NCBI GenBank assembly: GCA_022394755.1
Contig: JAGFCA010000020.1
Span: 62,001-126,000 of the forward strand
DNA length: 64,000 bases
DNA from: Candidatus Poribacteria bacterium
GTDB taxonomy: Bacteria > Poribacteria > WGA-4E > WGA-3G
Reading direction: 5' to 3'
Below the pieces are notes generated by a model. The model did not search any database, had not been told where the DNA came from, and saw only the letters and a program-made list of their open reading frames with translations. The position numbers and the translations under genes were made by a program. This document shows positions 8,546 to 19,212 of this stretch, one piece after another (positions within the stretch are counted from its first letter, which is position 1; each line of letters starts with the position of its first letter).

Positions 8546-11500
8546 ATGATACGAAAAAAGAAAATATTACTGACACTCTCAATAAGTCTCTTCCTGCTTG
8601 TACTGTTAGGGTTTCTGTTCCTTAGATCCAGTTATTTCTTGGACAATTTTCTTAAGAATCCCATAGTTCGGGCTATAGAGGCTCAAATAGATCCTAAATA
8701 TACAGTATATATTGACCAAATAAGTGGAAATATCTTTACTGGAGTAAAGGCAAAAGAGTTTAGCATAAGGGAAAAAGACTCTGATGTTCCTGCTGTTCTC
8801 ACTACAACAGACATAGTTTTAAATTACAAATTTTTTAGTTTATTAAGACGGAAATTGATTATCTCTGGCTTGGAAATAAATTCTCCAGAGTTTAACATTC
8901 GTCGTAATTCTGAAGGTCAGCTCAATCTTACCCAAGTCTTACGTGAATCCTCTCAGGAATCGGATTCATCCTTTAATGTTGATATTTTAGATATCATTGT
9001 CAAAGAAGGCAAAATTAATTACATTGATGAATCACATAATACATATTTTAACCTTCCAGACATTACCATAAAGGTGGATGGTAAGGAACAGAACACTGGC
9101 TATTCTGGTAGTCTTCTCTTTGGTAAAGGTAGCATTTCTATAGATGGAAAAGAATTGGCAGTTGACACATTAGGAAAGACAATCCAATTTAACCTTTCGA
9201 ACACAGAGGCAATTTTACAAGAACATCATCTGAAATTTGGTAATTCAGATCTGAAATTGAGCGGTCATTGGAATGATAATGACTGGAAATTGGATGCAGA
9301 GTTGGATTTTGATGCAACAGATATTAAAAAATTCTTGATAGACGATTTTCAGGTGAATGGAAAGGGTAAGATATCACTTAAGGCAAATGGAACCAACACA
9401 ACTCTAAACGGTTCACTAATTGTTGAATCACCGAAATTGGTAGTGAAACAAACCTTTGATCAGGATGATCCCTTAAAATCCGACATAGAACAGATGGATT
9501 TTTCGAATATCTTGGTTAATACCTCATTAGAATTTGGCGAAGAATCAAAGATTAAATTGAATGTGTTAAAACTACAGATTGCAGAAGGTGATGTTTCTTG
9601 TATAGGTAATATTACATTTGATAATTCTTCTGAAGAGAATATTATCAAAAAAATTCAACATTTCATAAAGAATCCAATGTCTTATAGCAGTGAATTGGAC
9701 ATTTCTGAGGTTCAACTCAAACAACTTATACCTATGTTGGTTGTAATTCCACCTACAGCTGCACAAATCAATTCAGGGAGTATCTCTGGTTCAGCAACAA
9801 TAACCGGTACAACTAATAATAGTGATATAGATTTTAATGGAAAATTAGAGTTAGTAGATGTCAGTTTACAAACTCGGACTAAGATTATCCAATTAGAGGA
9901 TTCATATCTTAACTGTACTATCAAACCAGAATCAGAGGGATTTCTATCATTAATGGTAGATGGGAATATAGACCGATCAGATGTTGATATTGATGGAAAT
10001 CTTAAAACCCCGACTATTGTATTAAGTAATGTAGACTTCGGTAAACTATGTGAAATTGGTAATACATTACCTTTGAAAGGTATTGGTACGATTACAGCAC
10101 AAATCAATGAGGATAAGACTGCTACAGGACAAATTGAAATACCAAACCTCTTCTTTGATATTGATCTTATTCCAATGGGACGCTTGGCAGGGGATTATCG
10201 ATACCAGAATGGGAGTGTGTATTTTGACAATGCCTACCTTACAAAGAACGGTGTTGATGGAGATACAAAAATAGCAATTGAGGGTGATGTTAAATTGGAA
10301 GGGAAACTTCCTGTCAATATGAAGATAATAGCAGAAAAACTCGTTTTGGATGAAGACTATAACAGAATCCTTTTTAAGAGTAAATATCCGGTAATAGGTA
10401 TTATTTCTGGTGAGTTGAATCTTTACAATTCTCTTACACATCTTGATGGTAAGGGAGAATTTAGTGTTGAATCTGGAGTTGCCTGGGAAGTCAAGTTAGA
10501 TCCATTACAATTTCAGTTAGATATAAATGACACCTCATTAACTATCCAAGATTTTCATATCACTTCACGAGGTCAATTAGTAATACTTAATACTCATGTA
10601 ACTAAGACGGGTGATTTTGATTTTTATCTAAAAAATATTAAAGACAGACCAATTAATATGTCTGAGATAGCTATTGCAGCAGGCATTGATGATTTTCCAT
10701 TCGATGGTATGATGGATGTAAATGTCACATCATTCTATAAGAAACCTGATTCTTCTACAGAAGTTTCATTACGCATTTCAGATCTTGCATTCAATAATAA
10801 TCCTCTCGGTGATGGTTATGTAGATGGTAAATTAATAGAACCCGCTGAGGAAAGTACAGAACAAGGTTATTTCAAATTCATAGGTAAAGCATTTGAAGAT
10901 ACAACAACTATTGAAGGTACGGTGGGTATTAGTGGAGACAATCCTTATGACTTTACAGCAAAGAGTAATCAGATTGCTGCAACACCGTTTTTACGGATAT
11001 TTCATCCTGTCCTTGAATCTGTAACAGGAACCGCAGATAGCACTGTTAGCATCAATGGTACAATCGCTGAGTTGGCATCTACTAATCAAAATGATGCTAA
11101 TAGACGGGTCTATCCTTATGATGTTGATATAGTTATCAATAACACTGAACTTCAATATAATTCATTGCATTTCTCAAATCCTGCCCCTATTCACATAGAA
11201 ATTGTAGATGATATTATAACATTTTCAGATAGTACCCTCGCTGTAGGACAAAGTCATGAACCGTTTCTCCAAATTGCCGGTACAATTGACGCAAAAACAG
11301 AAGAGATAAAAATTTTATCATCTCATAACCAAAACCTAACCCTAAATGCATTCATGAATGAATTAAATCTACCGATTTTTGGTACGGCTATTTACGATTT
11401 GAAACTGACTGGAACTTTAACCAACCCTACTGTTGGTGTTAGTTGGCAAATACCCTCCTTAGATTGGAATACTGAATTCGGAGATATTAGAATTAGTGAT

Positions 11501-14500
11501 GCCAATGGTATGATTAGTTTTAACAATAATATACTTCATATTCAGCCGTTCTCACTTGAATTATTGAATAATATCATTGAAGTTAATGGGGATATTGCAA
11601 TCAATCAAGAGAACATTAATAAATCCCAACTCAACCTAAATGTAGCTGGTGTAGAAACAGAATTAGTTAATTTCTCAGATATTGTGAAGAACTTATTACC
11701 AGATGAAGTTTTGAAACGTCTAACAGTGAGAGATACACCGTTTTTAAACGGTAAAGCTAATATTCAACTAAATATTAATGGCAGTATTACAGAACCTATA
11801 GTTGATTTAAGAACACATACAGTAGCTGATTATCCTATATACGTTGGTACATTTGAGAAACCTATCAAAATGGATGACATGCATGCTGTCGTAACTATTG
11901 GGTCGGAGTTTGTGGATATTGATGATTTAGTAGTCAAATGCCAGATTGGTGAAGGTAAAGTTCATGTAGATGGTAAGACATCCTTTTCCAGGGTTAATAA
12001 TAAAGAAATAAATTATACCTTAGGAGTTTCTACTGAGAAATTGGAAATAGGAGATTTTCTCAAGGAATTTAATGTTGATTCTTCAGTCCTAAATGGAAAA
12101 GTCAGTGGTAGTGCGAAGATTACTGGTAATGGTTTTCACTATGATGAAGTTTCAGTAGCAAGCAAAATCAATGAGATTGCTTTTAATATTCCTAAGATCC
12201 AAATTATCAATATTACACCAATTGAATTTACATTAGCGGACAGTGTCATAACCACATTCATACCACTCAAGTTAACTTCTCATATACTCGATTCTCAGGT
12301 TGATATTAGTATTAGTGGGCCATTTCTCACCCCGATGATAGGTGTAAATTGGCAAGGATCTCTTATAAATCTATTACATAAAGAATCTAATCAACCAATC
12401 AAATGGAATGGGACTATCCAGTATTTAGAGAAGCAAATATCTATACTGTCTGAGCTTACTAATAATGGGAGTTCACTAAAACTAAACGGATTGATACCAT
12501 TTAACTTGGATTTACAGGAAGTTCCAATCAGAGAACGGTTTATTGATTTGCCTTTAAATGTCCAATTAGTAGGAAATGAATTACCACTTACATTTTTCCC
12601 GGGTATTGACACTATTTTTACAGAAGCAGATGGCGTAGCGGATATAAATTTGTCACTAAATGGCACGGTGCTAACTCCTCATTTGAAAGGGAATGTATTT
12701 ATAGAAGCGAATAAAATTCAGGCTAAACAATTACATCATACGTTCGAAAAGGTAAGGTTCCAAATAAATGCCAAGGAAGACCTTATTGAGTTACTTCAAT
12801 GTAATTTTCAAATAGGTGATGGGACATTCGATCTGGGAAATTGTGATTTACAACTTGATGGGTTATTACCTAAGCATTTAATCGTTGAGGGTGTATCGCT
12901 TACAAAATATCCTCTGGGTACAGTTTTCCAGACAATACTCCCTGATGATTTCTTCAAGGATGTGTATGGTGAGTTGACTGCATCTGTATCTAAGATGAAG
13001 ATTCCATTTGATAGTTTCTTTGAACAAGGAGATGAATTTCCATTACCGAAATTAGTTAGAAATGTGAACTATGATTCAATCACTCGTGAGGCAGAAGCAG
13101 AATTTACTGTAGATAAAATTCTATTTGGTTTTATTTATTTTGATCAGCAATTTGAATTTAGAAATCCAGAAAACATACCGTTTACTTTTAATTCTGGCTC
13201 CTTCAGGTTGAAGGGGTTAAGACTTGAGAATGCAATTGGTGTTAATCCAGATGAAGTATCTGATCCGCTTGTATTAAGTTGTTTTGGTAGATTGGATTTA
13301 CGTGGAGAGATTTTTGCTAATCTAAAGATTAGTAATCTCAATATCTCATCACTAATTAGTTTCTTGCCTACTGAAATTTCAAGACTTTATGAAATGAATG
13401 GAATGTTGACCACAACAATTAGTATTACGGGTGAATACGCTGCACCGAATATTTTAATTAGGTTAGGTGGAGATAAACTGGTAATTAATCAAGCGGGTAT
13501 TGATGAATTTTCTGGTGAGTTTCGTTATGATTCTCTCAACCAAGAATGGACGATAGTAGAAGAAAAGACACAAATCCTAATTGGTAAGAATAGACTATTT
13601 TGTTCTGGTGTCGTTCCCTTTACTATATCATTGTTGGAATCCAAAGTTGAACCATCATCAGATCCGATTGATTTAAGAATTAATATGATAATGGATGAAC
13701 TTGGTATATTACCACTTGTTGAACCTCGTGTTCAATCAGCAGTTGGTGATGGTAATATCACGGCATCTGTTACTGGAAGTTTATATGCCCCAAAAATAAA
13801 TGGACATGGCGTATTTAGTATAGATTCCTTATCTATTGCCCGTTCTCCAATCTATATAGAGGATCTTGAATCTACATTTGAATTCACAGAAGAGGGTTTT
13901 AGTTTGGAAGAAATGAAAGGGCAACTTAACAATGGTGCCTTCACAGCAAATGGGGAAATAATTACTGATTGGTTTGAACTTAAGAGTGTTGATGTAAGAG
14001 GGAATATAAAAAATTCAGTCTTTACCGAAGCAGAAAAATACCAGATTGAGTTAAGCTCTGATGATCTACATTTAAGTGGGATGATTGATGACACGGAACT
14101 TAAAGGAAATATAAGAATTCATTCTGGTCAATATCAACAGAATTGGAATTGGGAAGATCTACTTGATTCATTTTCAGCGGGGACAGTAACCGACACAGAT
14201 CTATTGTTTTATGCTCCATTCATACGAAATCTTACTTTAGATTTGGGGATAGATGTGCCTAACAATTTTCATTTAATATCGTCAACTGGCGGACAAACAG
14301 ATATTGAGATTAAGTGTCGAGGACAACTTACAGGAGCGATTCAAGCCCCTATTTTTACTGGTGATCTTTCTATATTACGTGGGAAACTAAGTGTAATAAC
14401 ACAGATATTTGAGATACAAGAGGGTTCGACAATTAGAAATCTCAGTGATAAATCTTTTGATCCAGAGTTAGATATTATACTTCAGACACTAAACCCAATT

Positions 14501-14863
14501 CGTGGTGTTGTCCTAAGCGATGGTAACATTGCGGATTTTATGATTACAATCACAGTAACAGGAAAACTTGATAACGCTAACATTGACAACGCGAAAGTTA
14601 GTTTAGGGGCTGAACCTATAAATTCCTCAACGACAGTTATATTGTCTGATGCGGATGTGCTTGCTTTACTTTCACCGGGTAATTCTATTTCAAGGTCTTT
14701 TGCGGGTATAACCTTCACAATCTCCTCAGGTTTTGATCCGAACCAACGACACATTATTGGAGAATATCCATTACCTTTCGGGAATAATATGTCAATTAGA
14801 ATGGAAGGTGATGAAAAAGGAGAATTTGGGGTTGATTTACAGTTGTTGGAGCGGCGTTTCTAA
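8546..14863 (+). CDS. TamB-like translocation/assembly module protein (very large)
   Basis: 2105-aa AsmA/TamB-superfamily protein, likely spanning the periplasm with one N-terminal membrane anchor (residues about 6-28, rich in L/F/V). The body is a long run of short beta-strand repeats with an N-x-x-G-x-x-x pattern and many 'L-x-G-x-x' turns, as in bridge-like lipid-transfer proteins. The last ~250 residues match the TamB (DUF490) C-terminal domain, including the GDLSILRGKL-type element, DADVLALLSPG near 2040 and the ending GVDLQLLERRF. E. coli TamB is about 1260 aa, so this copy is much longer. It is followed 2 nt later by an Omp85 barrel gene, the expected partner. Supposed role: outer-membrane biogenesis or phospholipid transport. 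Confidence 0.85.
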   Translation: MIRKKKILLTLSISLFLLVLLGFLFLRSSYFLDNFLKNPIVRAIEAQIDPKYTVYIDQISGNIFTGVKAKEFSIREKDSDVPAVLTTTDIVLNYKFFSLLRRKLIISGLEINSPEFNIRRNSEGQLNLTQVLRESSQESDSSFNVDILDIIVKEGKINYIDESHNTYFNLPDITIKVDGKEQNTGYSGSLLFGKGSISIDGKELAVDTLGKTIQFNLSNTEAILQEHHLKFGNSDLKLSGHWNDNDWKLDAELDFDATDIKKFLIDDFQVNGKGKISLKANGTNTTLNGSLIVESPKLVVKQTFDQDDPLKSDIEQMDFSNILVNTSLEFGEESKIKLNVLKLQIAEGDVSCIGNITFDNSSEENIIKKIQHFIKNPMSYSSELDISEVQLKQLIPMLVVIPPTAAQINSGSISGSATITGTTNNSDIDFNGKLELVDVSLQTRTKIIQLEDSYLNCTIKPESEGFLSLMVDGNIDRSDVDIDGNLKTPTIVLSNVDFGKLCEIGNTLPLKGIGTITAQINEDKTATGQIEIPNLFFDIDLIPMGRLAGDYRYQNGSVYFDNAYLTKNGVDGDTKIAIEGDVKLEGKLPVNMKIIAEKLVLDEDYNRILFKSKYPVIGIISGELNLYNSLTHLDGKGEFSVESGVAWEVKLDPLQFQLDINDTSLTIQDFHITSRGQLVILNTHVTKTGDFDFYLKNIKDRPINMSEIAIAAGIDDFPFDGMMDVNVTSFYKKPDSSTEVSLRISDLAFNNNPLGDGYVDGKLIEPAEESTEQGYFKFIGKAFEDTTTIEGTVGISGDNPYDFTAKSNQIAATPFLRIFHPVLESVTGTADSTVSINGTIAELASTNQNDANRRVYPYDVDIVINNTELQYNSLHFSNPAPIHIEIVDDIITFSDSTLAVGQSHEPFLQIAGTIDAKTEEIKILSSHNQNLTLNAFMNELNLPIFGTAIYDLKLTGTLTNPTVGVSWQIPSLDWNTEFGDIRISDANGMISFNNNILHIQPFSLELLNNIIEVNGDIAINQENINKSQLNLNVAGVETELVNFSDIVKNLLPDEVLKRLTVRDTPFLNGKANIQLNINGSITEPIVDLRTHTVADYPIYVGTFEKPIKMDDMHAVVTIGSEFVDIDDLVVKCQIGEGKVHVDGKTSFSRVNNKEINYTLGVSTEKLEIGDFLKEFNVDSSVLNGKVSGSAKITGNGFHYDEVSVASKINEIAFNIPKIQIINITPIEFTLADSVITTFIPLKLTSHILDSQVDISISGPFLTPMIGVNWQGSLINLLHKESNQPIKWNGTIQYLEKQISILSELTNNGSSLKLNGLIPFNLDLQEVPIRERFIDLPLNVQLVGNELPLTFFPGIDTIFTEADGVADINLSLNGTVLTPHLKGNVFIEANKIQAKQLHHTFEKVRFQINAKEDLIELLQCNFQIGDGTFDLGNCDLQLDGLLPKHLIVEGVSLTKYPLGTVFQTILPDDFFKDVYGELTASVSKMKIPFDSFFEQGDEFPLPKLVRNVNYDSITREAEAEFTVDKILFGFIYFDQQFEFRNPENIPFTFNSGSFRLKGLRLENAIGVNPDEVSDPLVLSCFGRLDLRGEIFANLKISNLNISSLISFLPTEISRLYEMNGMLTTTISITGEYAAPNILIRLGGDKLVINQAGIDEFSGEFRYDSLNQEWTIVEEKTQILIGKNRLFCSGVVPFTISLLESKVEPSSDPIDLRINMIMDELGILPLVEPRVQSAVGDGNITASVTGSLYAPKINGHGVFSIDSLSIARSPIYIEDLESTFEFTEEGFSLEEMKGQLNNGAFTANGEIITDWFELKSVDVRGNIKNSVFTEAEKYQIELSSDDLHLSGMIDDTELKGNIRIHSGQYQQNWNWEDLLDSFSAGTVTDTDLLFYAPFIRNLTLDLGIDVPNNFHLISSTGGQTDIEIKCRGQLTGAIQAPIFTGDLSILRGKLSVITQIFEIQEGSTIRNLSDKSFDPELDIILQTLNPIRGVVLSDGNIADFMITITVTGKLDNANIDNAKVSLGAEPINSSTTVILSDADVLALLSPGNSISRSFAGITFTISSGFDPNQRHIIGEYPLPFGNNMSIRMEGDEKGEFGVDLQLLERRF

Positions 14864-14865
14864 GA

Positions 14866-17800
14866 ATGTGTCTAATCATTAAGTTTAAATCCTTTACCAA
14901 TAAGTTTGAAAAGATCTATATTCTTCCAGGATTACTTCTTTTATTCCAGTTTATTTTTTGTTTTAATTTGTTTTCAGTTGAAGAGGATTTAACTACTCCA
15001 CCTATAACGCTTCCAAATGCTTCATTACACTCAAAGAAGGTCGTTAGGATAGAATATACTATAGATAATCTACCTGTAACTAACGACCAAATTCTTAACA
15101 TCTTGGAAAAACATACACTTATAGAACTTGGTACTCGTTTTTCTCGTAATGCAATAAGACTCAGTATCAGTTCTCTCTATTCTTTAAATCAGTTTTCACA
15201 AATTAATGTATACACCAAAGATAGACCAGAAGGGGTTGAAGTACATTTTAAATTAGAGAATGTAATGCAACTCCAAACGATAGTTATCGTAGGTGTGGAT
15301 TCAGATAAACTAAACAAGGCACTCCGCGATACGATAAGATTGGAACCTGGTGGGATGTATCTTCCAACAATTGCTAATAGGGATGAACTTTCAATTAAGG
15401 AAGTATGTGCGGATAATGGATATTTTAATAGTAAGGTAGAAACAATTGCCGAGACGGATACAGGTAAATTAACATTTCAGATTGACTTGGGTAATCCAAC
15501 AATTGTATCTAAATTCCATATCCAAGGGAATTCGACATTGTTTTCTGAGTATCTTAAGGGAATTGCTGGGGAGTTTGTTGGGAAGGTATACCGTAAATCC
15601 GATGTAAATGATGCAATCTTAGAGATTCAAGATTTTTATAAAGAGAAGTATTATCCTAATAGTGATATAGTAGCTGACTTTAACAATGTTACAGGACTGT
15701 TAACAATTAGAATAGTTGAAGGCACACAGTTGTTGCTTGAATTTGTAGATGAGAAAGGAAAACAGATATTTTCTGATTTTACAGTTGTTGATATCTTGAA
15801 ACAAATAGGTATTGCTAAAGGTGAATCAGAGAAAGACCTACTTAGAAATAGGATTATTACGTATCTGAATTCTGAAACTCTATGGTCACAAACCGTGAAG
15901 TCCCATTTTGAGAGACAAGGGTATGATAATACAACAGTAGAATGGGAAAAATTAACGAACTCTCCTCTTCATATCAAATTTACTGTAATTAAAGGTCAGA
16001 GATATATAGTAAAAGACATAATTTTTGAAGGGAATTTCGCGTTTAGTGAACAGGAGTTGTTACGAGAAATTGATACAAAACCATACCATATAACAACCCA
16101 ACTTTTTCGTAGACACATATTCACACAGCAAGAATTAACAGAAGATCTTGAGAGATTACGAATATTATACCAAAAGGCAGGTTACCCTAATGCCTCTATC
16201 AGAGTACAACAATTAGACAAGAAATTATCTAAACCCAGCAATTTTGGGGAAGTATCAATCCGTATAACAGTCTTTGAAGATCGCAAAGAGGTAATTAACA
16301 GATGTGTTTTTTCTGGAAATAAAGTCCTTGATACCGCACTACTACTTAATGCCCTTCCAACCAAACCCCCTCAGCCTAATGCACCATTAGTATTAAAGAG
16401 TTATCAGAACGCTATTTTGAAGGTATATCAGGACCAGGGTTATATGGACGTCGAAATTACAAATCCACCAATTGAACAATATATAGATAAAATGGAAACT
16501 CCTGCTTTTCAAGTTGAAGGGAATTTTTCTGATATGTTGGATTCAGGATTAATCCCAAGGGACGTTAGAGAAGAATTCGAAAAACATGGTCTTCCACTAT
16601 CGGGTACATTCATTGCTAGCAGTATTGGGGATGAGTGGAGTATTCAAGATAATAATAATAATCCCCGTTATACTTTAAAACAAGAGGAAACCACTCTATC
16701 TGTATTTGAACATGGACTGGTATACTTTAAGATAAATGAGGGACATCAAATAAGGTTTGGTGAGATATATTTTCCTGGAGACACAGGGGTAAGACAATTT
16801 GTTCTTAATCGGGAAGTAGCACATCTTCAAGGAACGCTATTTACACCAGATAAACTGAGTAAAACCATTCAAAACCTAAATAGCACAGGTGTTTTTGAAG
16901 CAGGAATACGCACTGAACGAAGGATAAAATCCGAGATTGAAGTGAATACGTATCAAGATGTTCCATCAGAATCAGGTAGCGAATTCAGTCCCAAACCAAT
17001 TTACCAAGATGTCTCAATACGATTACAAAAACGGAAACCAGGAGCATACGGTGCAAGTATCGGATATAGTTCTTCTGATGGTCCCAGAGGAACTATCTCA
17101 TTAAGTCATCTTAACCTTTTACAGCGTAATAATAAGTTTCGATTACGTGGTAGGTGGGGTACACGAGGTTATCTTTATGATACAACCCTCACCGAACCGT
17201 GGTTATTTGGCAGGACGAGTGGGAGTTTGCAATTTCTTGGTAGAAAATTAGAAGAAGATGATGGTGTTAGAGCATTGCAAGGTAGTTTTACACTCAGTAG
17301 AAGATTATATGAGTCACATCGCTTTAATCTTGAATATAGTTACAGAGGACTCAGAGATACATCAGAAACTATATCAGGAATTAATCCGTCAACGACAGTT
17401 AGCAGTTTGCGTTTTCTATGGAGACAGGATAATCGGTTACCCCCTATTAATCCTAAGACAGGTATGTTGCATGAGGTAACTGTTGAATATGCTGGAGGTT
17501 TTTTGGGTGGTAAAAGTAGTTTTATTAAGACAATAGCTGATTTTCGTGACCATCGTTTATTAAACGGCCGTGGTTTGGTACTTGCCCCTGCTGTCCGATT
17601 TGGGATTACTACAGGTTTGGAACAAGAGGATCAAGATTCAGAATTGATCTCGTTTGAACGGTTTTGGGCAGGTGGTAGTACAACTGTACGTGGGTATGAG
17701 GAGCGTGGACTTGGACCAGTGGATAGCACGGGAAAACACCGTGGAAATATACAGTTTATTTTTAATACAGAGTTGCGTTTTCCAATTTTTACACCATTTG

Positions 17801-18003
17801 ATGGAGTTTTATTTTTTGATTCAGGAAATGTTTGGGATTCGTTTGAGGAAATTAAGCTTGAATGGTTACCATCATCCGTAGGTGTTGGACTAAGGATAGA
17901 TATTGGACCGTTTATTGGCGGTATTGATTATGCAGTTCCTTTAATAACAGTCCCTGATGTGCCAATAAATACCTTGTATATTCGTGTAGGAACGCCCTAT
18001 TAG
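14866..18003 (+). CDS. Omp85-superfamily outer-membrane assembly protein (TamA/BamA-like)
   Basis: 1045-aa protein with an N-terminal hydrophobic segment (about residues 20-38), at least five POTRA-like modules (about 60-680) and a C-terminal 16-strand type barrel beginning near residue 710. The barrel holds the L6-loop motif as VRGYEERGLGP near residue 941 and ends in an aromatic residue (RVGTPY). More POTRA-like repeats than in E. coli TamA (three) suggests BamA-like size, but the position 2 nt after the TamB-like gene argues for a TamA partner. ATG 14866 lacks a good Shine-Dalgarno; coupling to the upstream stop is likely. Confidence 0.87.
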   Translation: MCLIIKFKSFTNKFEKIYILPGLLLLFQFIFCFNLFSVEEDLTTPPITLPNASLHSKKVVRIEYTIDNLPVTNDQILNILEKHTLIELGTRFSRNAIRLSISSLYSLNQFSQINVYTKDRPEGVEVHFKLENVMQLQTIVIVGVDSDKLNKALRDTIRLEPGGMYLPTIANRDELSIKEVCADNGYFNSKVETIAETDTGKLTFQIDLGNPTIVSKFHIQGNSTLFSEYLKGIAGEFVGKVYRKSDVNDAILEIQDFYKEKYYPNSDIVADFNNVTGLLTIRIVEGTQLLLEFVDEKGKQIFSDFTVVDILKQIGIAKGESEKDLLRNRIITYLNSETLWSQTVKSHFERQGYDNTTVEWEKLTNSPLHIKFTVIKGQRYIVKDIIFEGNFAFSEQELLREIDTKPYHITTQLFRRHIFTQQELTEDLERLRILYQKAGYPNASIRVQQLDKKLSKPSNFGEVSIRITVFEDRKEVINRCVFSGNKVLDTALLLNALPTKPPQPNAPLVLKSYQNAILKVYQDQGYMDVEITNPPIEQYIDKMETPAFQVEGNFSDMLDSGLIPRDVREEFEKHGLPLSGTFIASSIGDEWSIQDNNNNPRYTLKQEETTLSVFEHGLVYFKINEGHQIRFGEIYFPGDTGVRQFVLNREVAHLQGTLFTPDKLSKTIQNLNSTGVFEAGIRTERRIKSEIEVNTYQDVPSESGSEFSPKPIYQDVSIRLQKRKPGAYGASIGYSSSDGPRGTISLSHLNLLQRNNKFRLRGRWGTRGYLYDTTLTEPWLFGRTSGSLQFLGRKLEEDDGVRALQGSFTLSRRLYESHRFNLEYSYRGLRDTSETISGINPSTTVSSLRFLWRQDNRLPPINPKTGMLHEVTVEYAGGFLGGKSSFIKTIADFRDHRLLNGRGLVLAPAVRFGITTGLEQEDQDSELISFERFWAGGSTTVRGYEERGLGPVDSTGKHRGNIQFIFNTELRFPIFTPFDGVLFFDSGNVWDSFEEIKLEWLPSSVGVGLRIDIGPFIGGIDYAVPLITVPDVPINTLYIRVGTPY

Positions 18004-18010
18004 GAAATGG

Positions 18011-18946
18011 TTATTCAGAGGGATCGTACGGTTTTCCTAATGCGAGTGGTGCATCAGCACGTCCCACAAATCCAGACATAACGATCAGACACAATACAAA
18101 AGGTAACATCAAGAACCATTGATATTGGATATTCCATCCAAATGCCTGAAAGCGAGCATCAAGTGCAAAACCGAGACCAAACAAGAGAGCTGCACCGCAT
18201 GCTTTTACAGGATGCCATTTCCCATAAATAACGATTGCCAAAGCGATAAATCCACGACCTGCTGTCATATTTGGTGTAAAGATGGGAACATCTGCAAGGG
18301 ATAAATATCCCCCACCAATTCCTGCCATGGTTCCTGCAAATAATATACATAAAGTTCGAATTAGGGAGACATTCGAACCGACTGTAGAAATAGCTTTGGG
18401 ATGTTCGCCACATGCCCGGATTCTCAAGCCTTGTTGTGTATGATATAAATAGAAATATACACAAGGAACGAGTATGAATGCTAAGAAGACAATGATATTA
18501 TGTGAAAACAGTGTGTTTCCTAAGAAAGGAATCTGAGTGAGTAAGGGTAGATCAATTTTCTCAAAATATGGGATGTTGTGCGGTGTTCCGGTTCCACCAA
18601 AAATGCTTTGGTATAATACTTCTGTTAATCCTAATGCCAGCAATGTAATTGCCGTACCAACAACAACTTGATCACCGCGGAGTTTTATCGCGAAAAGGAC
18701 GAAAAGTCCAGCGGTAATAAAACCGCTCAAACCTGCAACGAAGAGTCCAATCCATGGTGCAAAAAAGACTAATTCTGCCGTATAATATGATGTCACTAAT
18801 CCGAAGAACGCACCTATGAGCATCATACCTTCTATACCGATATTAATAACTCCTGCTCGCTGTGAGATTACCTCTCCCATGGCAGCAAGTAATAATGGTG
18901 TAGCCCCTCTTAATGCTGATGCAATTATCTCTTCCAATAACTCCAA
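18011..18946 (-). CDS. Nucleoside-type ABC transporter permease (YufQ-like)
   Basis: Multi-span permease of the BPD_transp_2 family used by BMP/nucleoside importers. The signature segment ISQRAGVINIGIEGMMLIGA and the later GENPKAISTVG-type element (GEHPKAISTVGSNV) are present, with about eight hydrophobic segments. The frame is open to an ATG at 19045, but those 33 extra residues are not family-like and have no ribosome site. TTG 18946 has AGGGA about 10 nt upstream and gives 311 aa, the usual length. Last gene of the operon; it converges on the Omp85 gene with 7 nt between stops. Confidence 0.87.
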   Translation of the reverse strand: MELLEEIIASALRGATPLLLAAMGEVISQRAGVINIGIEGMMLIGAFFGLVTSYYTAELVFFAPWIGLFVAGLSGFITAGLFVLFAIKLRGDQVVVGTAITLLALGLTEVLYQSIFGGTGTPHNIPYFEKIDLPLLTQIPFLGNTLFSHNIIVFLAFILVPCVYFYLYHTQQGLRIRACGEHPKAISTVGSNVSLIRTLCILFAGTMAGIGGGYLSLADVPIFTPNMTAGRGFIALAIVIYGKWHPVKACGAALLFGLGFALDARFQAFGWNIQYQWFLMLPFVLCLIVMSGFVGRADAPLALGKPYDPSE

Positions 18947-19045
18947 AGTATTATTCCCTATATATTGATTTTTCTCTATCAGTTGAATGTATACTAAAGG
19001 AAAGTCCAGACAAAAATAATCTGGTATTAAATTTTCATTCAACAT

Positions 19046-19212
19046 TGAATATCATAGTTAAATTCGAATCAAGAAATCAGAATTAGAATCAACGGCATAA
19101 ATATCTCAATGCCTTCCTTATGGTAATAGACCACACTTGCCTTATGTGGTGGAATGGTTTTTATACAAACTTCTACAGAAAAACTTACCTATAAAATAAC
19201 GTGGAAAATCCA
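19046..19212. other. Spacer between the two permease genes
   Basis: Unusually long gap inside an otherwise tight operon (167 bp, or 266 bp to the preferred TTG start). It holds a short hairpin CCACA / TGTGG at about 19131-19149. No gene or obvious terminator T-run is visible. Confidence 0.4.
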
